Of a stretch of DNA of 24,106 nucleotides, positions 20,688-24,106 are shown in pieces. The translations under genes were made by a program, and so were the position numbers. The DNA is from Archaeoglobus sp. JdFR-24 (lineage in GTDB: Archaea; Halobacteriota; Archaeoglobi; Archaeoglobales; Archaeoglobaceae): NCBI GenBank assembly GCA_002011215.1, contig MTML01000126.1, positions 1-24,106 on the forward strand, given 5' to 3'. Within the stretch, counting starts at the first letter, position 1. Each line of letters starts with the position of its first letter. The notes below the pieces were generated by a model. That model ran no database searches. It was not told the DNA's origin and saw only the letters and a program-made list of their open reading frames with translations.

Positions 20688-22339
20688 GTATCTGCTGTGA
20701 TATAGCATTCAAGCTGTGGCGGCGCCGTTCCTCCGCTATAATATGTTCCATCTGTTGTTGTCACAGCTGCTGGATAGGATACTTTGAAGATGAAGTATAT
20801 TTTGTCTCCTGGAGCAAAACTCCATGGAGATCCTGAAGATGTAATAGTTATTGTGGCAGAATCGGTTCCTGAACCCAAAAGCTGCCATGATCCGCTTTCG
20901 TTGGTATATACATAGATTGTTTCTCCAGAAAAGTCAGATGGCCCAACAACATACATCGACATATTGTTTATTGTTGCTGTTCCTGTATTTTCGCATATCA
21001 AAATTCCATAGTTTGCAGACGCATTACTCCATACCGTATCGCCAGATGTATCGTTTATTGTAGCGGTTGGGAGCCATATCACTTTATCTGTATCATAGCC
21101 AGAAAGGGTAATGTCAACTGTGCTCGTGGTTCCTCCTGACAGAGAAATTGTATAGGTTGGCAATGGATTTGCATATTTTGCCATGTAGTAATGCCTGCTG
21201 ATTTCTTCCGCAGATAAAGCTCTATGATATTGCCTGAAAGAATCAACCGTGCCGTTCAACACATAATCTGTATTATAATAGTTGCCCAGTGAAACATTTC
21301 TCAATGCATTTCCAAGAGATGATGCAGATGTTGTTGCGGATGCTTTTAATTCGCCGTTCACATAGAATTTTGCTGTGCCATTATCCAATGTGAGAACCAG
21401 ATGATACCATGTTCCTACTGTTGCGGTTACTCCACTGTATAAGTTGTGTGGTGTCGTATCTGTTATTCTTGCATAAATTGTATTATTAGTTCTATCAACC
21501 ATTATACCTGCATCCCCATCGTTATCGCCAGCTGCATCACAGTACACAATATATGCATTTTGTAGACCTGGTGGGGTTCCCAGATGTTTATACCACACTT
21601 CCCACGTTCCTGATGCTGGATGTGACAACTGCCCATTATCTGTTACCGCGTCTCCGCCTTCATCAATCTGAATACTGTCACCAGTTGAGAATGTAACTCC
21701 AGCATGTCCATCCCATTGTCCTCCTTCCGATCCAACCCAGGTAGCATTGCCAACTATTGTTCCATTTATGTTATTTCCTGATGTATCTGCTACTACTGTT
21801 CCAGTTCCTTCATCTAAAAGCCATTCAACATCAAGTGTTGCATCTCCAGCATAGCTTTTTGTGAACGTATTATCAAAATCCGACGGATCAGTTGTAATTC
21901 CAGCCTGTCCACAGTGCATATACATTACAGATGTTCCAGTTGGTATGTTGGTAACATTTACCCAAAAGATACTGTCTCCGCTCGTATTCCATACTTCCAT
22001 GTAGTGATGATATATTGTTGTGTTTGTTGCATCCGTGAAAAGGGTGTCATATCCGTTGCTGAGCCAGTGAGAATAGTTTACGACCGATGCATTCAGAACT
22101 ATCCTTACTTGGAAATTTGTGAGTGCAGAGGAATTGGTGTTTGAAATTGTGATTTTGTAATGGTAGCTATAATCGCTTGGGACATTCCAGGCAGCTTCTA
22201 CCTTTTCAGTAGGTGCCAGTAGTACTGTAATGCTTGTTGCCGCAATCATAAATGCAATCAAAAGCGCCGTCAGCTTTGCTTCTGCATTCTTTCCTTTCAA
22301 AATTTCCCCAAATTTGCCTAACAATTTTCTATTTGGCAA
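20684..22339 (-). CDS. DUF2341 and LamG-like surface protein, first gene of the long operon
   Basis: The 551-residue protein has a membrane segment near the N-terminus (about 21-45). A DUF2341 domain follows (about 52-145, with YKITISNTNSSALTNFQVRI and MYMHCG), then a LamG/concanavalin-like module (about 160-390, with WLLDEGTGTVVADTSG, TWEVWYKH and GTWYHLVLTLDNGTAKFYVNGE) and a C-terminal beta domain to the end. Both named domains occur in archaeal adhesins, and LamG-like proteins are also known from archaeal spindle-shaped viruses such as PAV1. The only in-frame start is TTG 22339 (a stop lies three codons upstream), with GGTGAT before it. The start is 34 nt from the palindromic box, so this is where the operon begins. 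Confidence 0.8.
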   Translation of the reverse strand: MPNRKLLGKFGEILKGKNAEAKLTALLIAFMIAATSITVLLAPTEKVEAAWNVPSDYSYHYKITISNTNSSALTNFQVRIVLNASVVNYSHWLSNGYDTLFTDATNTTIYHHYMEVWNTSGDSIFWVNVTNIPTGTSVMYMHCGQAGITTDPSDFDNTFTKSYAGDATLDVEWLLDEGTGTVVADTSGNNINGTIVGNATWVGSEGGQWDGHAGVTFSTGDSIQIDEGGDAVTDNGQLSHPASGTWEVWYKHLGTPPGLQNAYIVYCDAAGDNDGDAGIMVDRTNNTIYARITDTTPHNLYSGVTATVGTWYHLVLTLDNGTAKFYVNGELKASATTSASSLGNALRNVSLGNYYNTDYVLNGTVDSFRQYHRALSAEEISRHYYMAKYANPLPTYTISLSGGTTSTVDITLSGYDTDKVIWLPTATINDTSGDTVWSNASANYGILICENTGTATINNMSMYVVGPSDFSGETIYVYTNESGSWQLLGSGTDSATITITSSGSPWSFAPGDKIYFIFKVSYPAAVTTTDGTYYSGGTAPPQLECYITADT

Positions 22340-22359
22340 TTTACATCACCAAAACTTAG

Positions 22360-22385
22360 AACATATATATAGTATACTAAGTATA
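22360..22385 (-). promoter_or_regulatory. Right palindromic box and TATA, promoter of the long operon
   Basis: TATACTAAGTATA (22373-22385) is a perfect odd-length dyad. On the minus strand it is followed at once by CTATATATATGTT, the TATA box, about 28 nt before the TTG start of the operon. It matches the left box at 10211-10222 in sequence, in the order of parts and in spacing. Confidence 0.55.
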
Positions 22386-22435
22386 GAGAAACCCCATATT
22401 TCGCAATCTTTATATATTAAAAATCAAAACTAAAT

Positions 22436-22630
22436 TTACATCATACCTATACGCTTTTTTGTCTCTTTCAAGACTTTCAATATTTTTTCATCTTCTATAT
22501 CTCGCTCAAGAATATTAAAAAGCCCCTGCAAAAAAGCTTTTTTGATTCCTATTTTCACTTTGATAAAGTTGAGTAATGGACCGATCTCTTTGAACTCTTC
22601 ATCGGATATTTCAATGTAGATTTTTTTCAT
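22436..22630 (-). CDS. Small 64-residue protein, possible regulator
   Basis: The protein starts KKIYIEISDEEFKEIGPLL, a beta-strand then helix, and continues as two basic helices (FIKVKIGIKKAFLQGLFNIL, KVLKETKKRIG). The strand-helix-helix order recalls small ribbon-helix-helix-like regulators, but I am not sure. TTGGAGGAAA is a strong ribosome site, and the gene overlaps the end of the HTH-like gene by 20 nt, so the two are co-translated. It lies just upstream of the long operon's promoter and could act on its palindromic box; that is a guess. Confidence 0.6.
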   Translation of the reverse strand: MKKIYIEISDEEFKEIGPLLNFIKVKIGIKKAFLQGLFNILERDIEDEKILKVLKETKKRIGMM

Positions 22631-23132
22631 TTTCCTCCAACTTTTCCAGCTCCTTCTTTAATTTCCACATATCTACTTCCCAAACAACTTTGTTACGGCT
22701 TTTTCTGCTGCGATGGGATGCGATGCTCTTCTTTTTCAAATATTTCATAATATACGAGGCTTCACCTGGAGATAAGCCAAGTTCCCGGGTTGGATGGATA
22801 TATATTTTGTCTCCTTTTTCTACTTCCTTCCTTCTTTTCTCATAAAAATGCTGCAGGATCCTATTACATACATTGAAAATAAGTTCAATATTATATGAGT
22901 TTCCATTGCCAGGGTGGTTGTATCTTCCACCGCCGAATACCGAACGGAGAGCAGGAGGATACTTGAGGACTTTATCCTGATGTCTCCACCGGGCAATCTG
23001 ATTTTCTGTAAGATCAATGCAATATATTTTTCTGACTAGCTTTCTGAGCTGTTTATCTGTGAATAGATGTCCTTCCTGTCTTATGAAGTTGCGAACAGCA
23101 TCAAGCGTGGCCTTCGGTACTCCGTTGGACAC
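22611..23132 (-). CDS. Probable HTH DNA-binding protein, GTG start
   Basis: The 173-residue basic protein has a likely helix-turn-helix near the N-terminus (TDKQLRKLVRKIYCIDLTEN, about 25-44, and NQIARWRHQD) and a second possible winged helix at about 110-160 (LGLSPGEASYIMKYLKKKSI, then a basic hairpin and VVWEVDMWKL). DNA binding is likely; no named family is recognised. The GTG start at 23132 follows GGAGGCTGAT with good spacing. It is divergent from the 56-residue membrane gene, with only 53 nt between the starts, so it may control that promoter and perhaps the long operon. It overlaps the 64-residue gene. Confidence 0.6.
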   Translation of the reverse strand: MSNGVPKATLDAVRNFIRQEGHLFTDKQLRKLVRKIYCIDLTENQIARWRHQDKVLKYPPALRSVFGGGRYNHPGNGNSYNIELIFNVCNRILQHFYEKRRKEVEKGDKIYIHPTRELGLSPGEASYIMKYLKKKSIASHRSRKSRNKVVWEVDMWKLKKELEKLEENEKNLH

Positions 23133-23156
23133 GTTTATCAGCCTCCATCATAGAAA

Positions 23157-23170
23157 AGTTTTTATATAAC
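23157..23170. promoter_or_regulatory. Divergent TATA between the HTH gene and the 56-residue gene
   Basis: The plus strand reads AAGTTTTTATATAAC around here, a TATA usable in both directions. It is about 22 nt before the ATG at 23186 (plus strand) and about 32 nt before the GTG at 23132 (minus strand). Confidence 0.45.
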
Positions 23171-23185
23171 CATACATTATACATA

Positions 23186-23356
23186 ATGAGAGGTGAAAAA
23201 AGTAAGATGAATATTAACATAAATGTAAAAGCAAAAGGGCTTTCATCATTACTAGTTCTCCTTAGTTTCATTGCAGCAAGTGAGGGAAAAACAAACTTGG
23301 GAGCTGCCTTAATACTGTTTGCATTTGCAAAAGAGATAATGAAACTGATGAAATAG
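23186..23356 (+). CDS. 56-residue membrane protein
   Basis: ATG 23186 opens a 56-residue frame: a basic head (MRGEKSKMNININVKAKG), a hydrophobic helix (about 19-31, LSSLLVLLSFIAA), a short polar turn SEGKTN, a second hydrophobic stretch (LGAALILFAFA) and a basic end. A TATA element lies about 22 nt upstream, giving a leaderless start; the internal ATG 23207 after GAGGTGA is an alternative. It is divergent from the HTH-like gene. A longer opposite-strand frame covers this region but lacks promoter and ribosome-site support. Confidence 0.5.
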   Translation: MRGEKSKMNININVKAKGLSSLLVLLSFIAASEGKTNLGAALILFAFAKEIMKLMK

Positions 23357-23378
23357 ATTCTTGCGATATAAACCACTT

Positions 23379-23606
23379 TCATATCATATCAGCCTCTTCT
23401 TTCAACCACTCCACATATTCATCTACAGGCGGGCAGCATCTGTAGGGGCAATCACGCCAGCATGCCCAGCATGGCACAAATACACCAGGCATGTGCTCGC
23501 AACCTCCCAGTGCTTCTACGGCACATGCTAAATGAGCCATGCCAGTCTCATCGAGTATGTCAGTAGGTTTGATTGGACGACAACATACAACACATGTATC
23601 CGTCAT
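23379..23606 (-). CDS. Cys-rich zinc-binding small protein
   Basis: The 75-residue protein has C5-x2-C8 and H25-x2-C28, the spacing of a treble-clef zinc knuckle. Cys36/His38, C46-x2-C49 and Cys53, 57 and 58 follow, enough ligands for a second metal site. It ends with an acidic helix (VDEYVEWLKEEADMI). A zinc-stabilised adaptor or nucleic-acid-binding protein is likely. The ATG overlaps the stop of the upstream gene (ATGA), so it is coupled to the protein that runs off the window. No family is recognised. Confidence 0.65.
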   Translation of the reverse strand: MTDTCVVCCRPIKPTDILDETGMAHLACAVEALGGCEHMPGVFVPCWACWRDCPYRCCPPVDEYVEWLKEEADMI

Positions 23607-24106
23607 ACCACATCCCTCCTGTCGTCGGGCTTGGGCTTGTGATTTAGCAGCTCGTCGGCGCTGCCTACGCTTACTTTTGCATTTGCGAGCATCTGCTGCA
23701 GGGCATCGATGATTTTTGTCTGATGGATTGCAAATTCAACAATATTTCTCAATGCCGTTTCGAGCATGAGCATGCGTTTTTCCTGGCTGTCTGCCTTTTT
23801 TGCGAGATTTGCCGTAATTTCCGGGAGGCTCATGAGAGTTATTGCCATTTCCTCATCGTTGGTTTCAATCTCCGGATCCTTGCTTATGTCAATCCATACT
23901 TTTTCCGTTCTGATGCCTGCTCTTACTGCTGCCTCTGCAACATGCTTGGGAATGGGGATTGCAAAATGCGGCTCCTGATATTCTTCTATTATGCCGAGCC
24001 TGTAGCCAAAATGCTTTTGCAGCCAGTTTGCAACCTTTATCGCCTGGCTTTCCTTCAGCTTTACCGCCTGCTCGAGCTCCTCCTTGCTGTTGCATACATA
24101 TTCGGG
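23603..24106 (-). CDS. Unknown protein with coiled-coil C-terminus (start outside window)
   Basis: The minus-strand frame is open from the right edge (first visible codon CCC at 24104-24106) to the stop at 23603, giving 167 visible residues; the ATG at 23848 is internal, not the start. The visible part has a helical stretch (KEELEQAVKLKESQAIKVAN), strands (YRLGIIEEYQEPHFAIPIPK) and VWIDISKDPEI, then a coiled coil (about 95-145, KADSQEKRMLMLETALRNIV) and an acidic, proline-containing tail. No family is recognised. It is coupled to the Cys-rich gene. It may be a replication or regulatory protein of the same element; nothing visible proves that. Confidence 0.65.
   Translation of the reverse strand, partial: PEYVCNSKEELEQAVKLKESQAIKVANWLQKHFGYRLGIIEEYQEPHFAIPIPKHVAEAAVRAGIRTEKVWIDISKDPEIETNDEEMAITLMSLPEITANLAKKADSQEKRMLMLETALRNIVEFAIHQTKIIDALQQMLANAKVSVGSADELLNHKPKPDDRRDVV

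Noticed and set aside
23101..23382. Minus-strand open frame of 93 codons
   Set aside because: It overlaps the HTH gene and is antisense to the 56-residue gene, which has a well-placed TATA; no ribosome site or promoter was seen for it.
1..24106. CRISPR arrays, rRNA or tRNA genes, and insertion sequences
   Set aside because: I looked for regular direct repeats with spacers, tRNA arms and transposase motifs on both strands and found none that hold up.

Overview
This window looks archaeal and is probably euryarchaeal, perhaps Thermoplasmatota; that last step is inference and not proven here. The signs are BRE/TATA promoters (CGAAATATTTATT type) about 25 nt before starts, several apparently leaderless genes, strong GGAGG-type ribosome sites inside operons, and surface proteins built from PKD, DUF2341 and LamG-like modules. 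I see no rRNA, tRNA, IS element or CRISPR array.

Region 1 (1 to about 9.5 kb) is AT-rich, accessory and mixed in strand. After the 3' end of a surface-type protein come a zinc-ribbon/DUF4145 protein, a HEPN protein (R94-x4-H99), a small membrane and zinc-finger cluster, a TcmP-like methyltransferase-fold protein convergent with an SPL-like radical SAM enzyme, a PD-(D/E)XK nuclease, several small membrane or coiled-coil proteins, and a PIN-domain nuclease coupled to an unknown partner. It reads like a defence or accessory island. Four of its + strand transcription units start from copies of one 35-45 bp promoter cassette.

Region 2 (10.46-22.34 kb) is one long minus-strand operon of 19 genes, most joined by ATGA overlaps. 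In transcription order it encodes a DUF2341/LamG surface protein, a membrane-anchored metallophosphoesterase, a small protein made of DTEYFDIA repeats, a polytopic membrane protein, a PKD surface protein, a run of small and large membrane proteins (one only 34 residues), two extremely basic proteins, a small soluble protein, further membrane and secreted proteins, a P-loop ATPase of HerA/FtsK packaging type, and last a small serine recombinase. No tailed-virus capsid, portal or terminase is visible. The best reading is the virion or envelope module of an integrated virus or plasmid-virus with a membrane-based particle (pleomorphic or spindle-like in logic). A novel surface or DNA-transfer apparatus is the main alternative.

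Region 3 holds the flanks of that operon. A near-palindromic box (TATACTAAGTAT) sits next to a TATA element at each end, 34-35 nt before a start codon, and the two promoters face each other. The left one would drive an 18-residue hydrophobic peptide. Beside it is a 30-bp dyad (14+2+14) that looks like a crossover site for the serine recombinase. Right of the operon are a small protein, an HTH-like DNA-binding candidate divergent from a 56-residue membrane protein, a Cys-rich zinc protein, and a protein that runs off the window edge.
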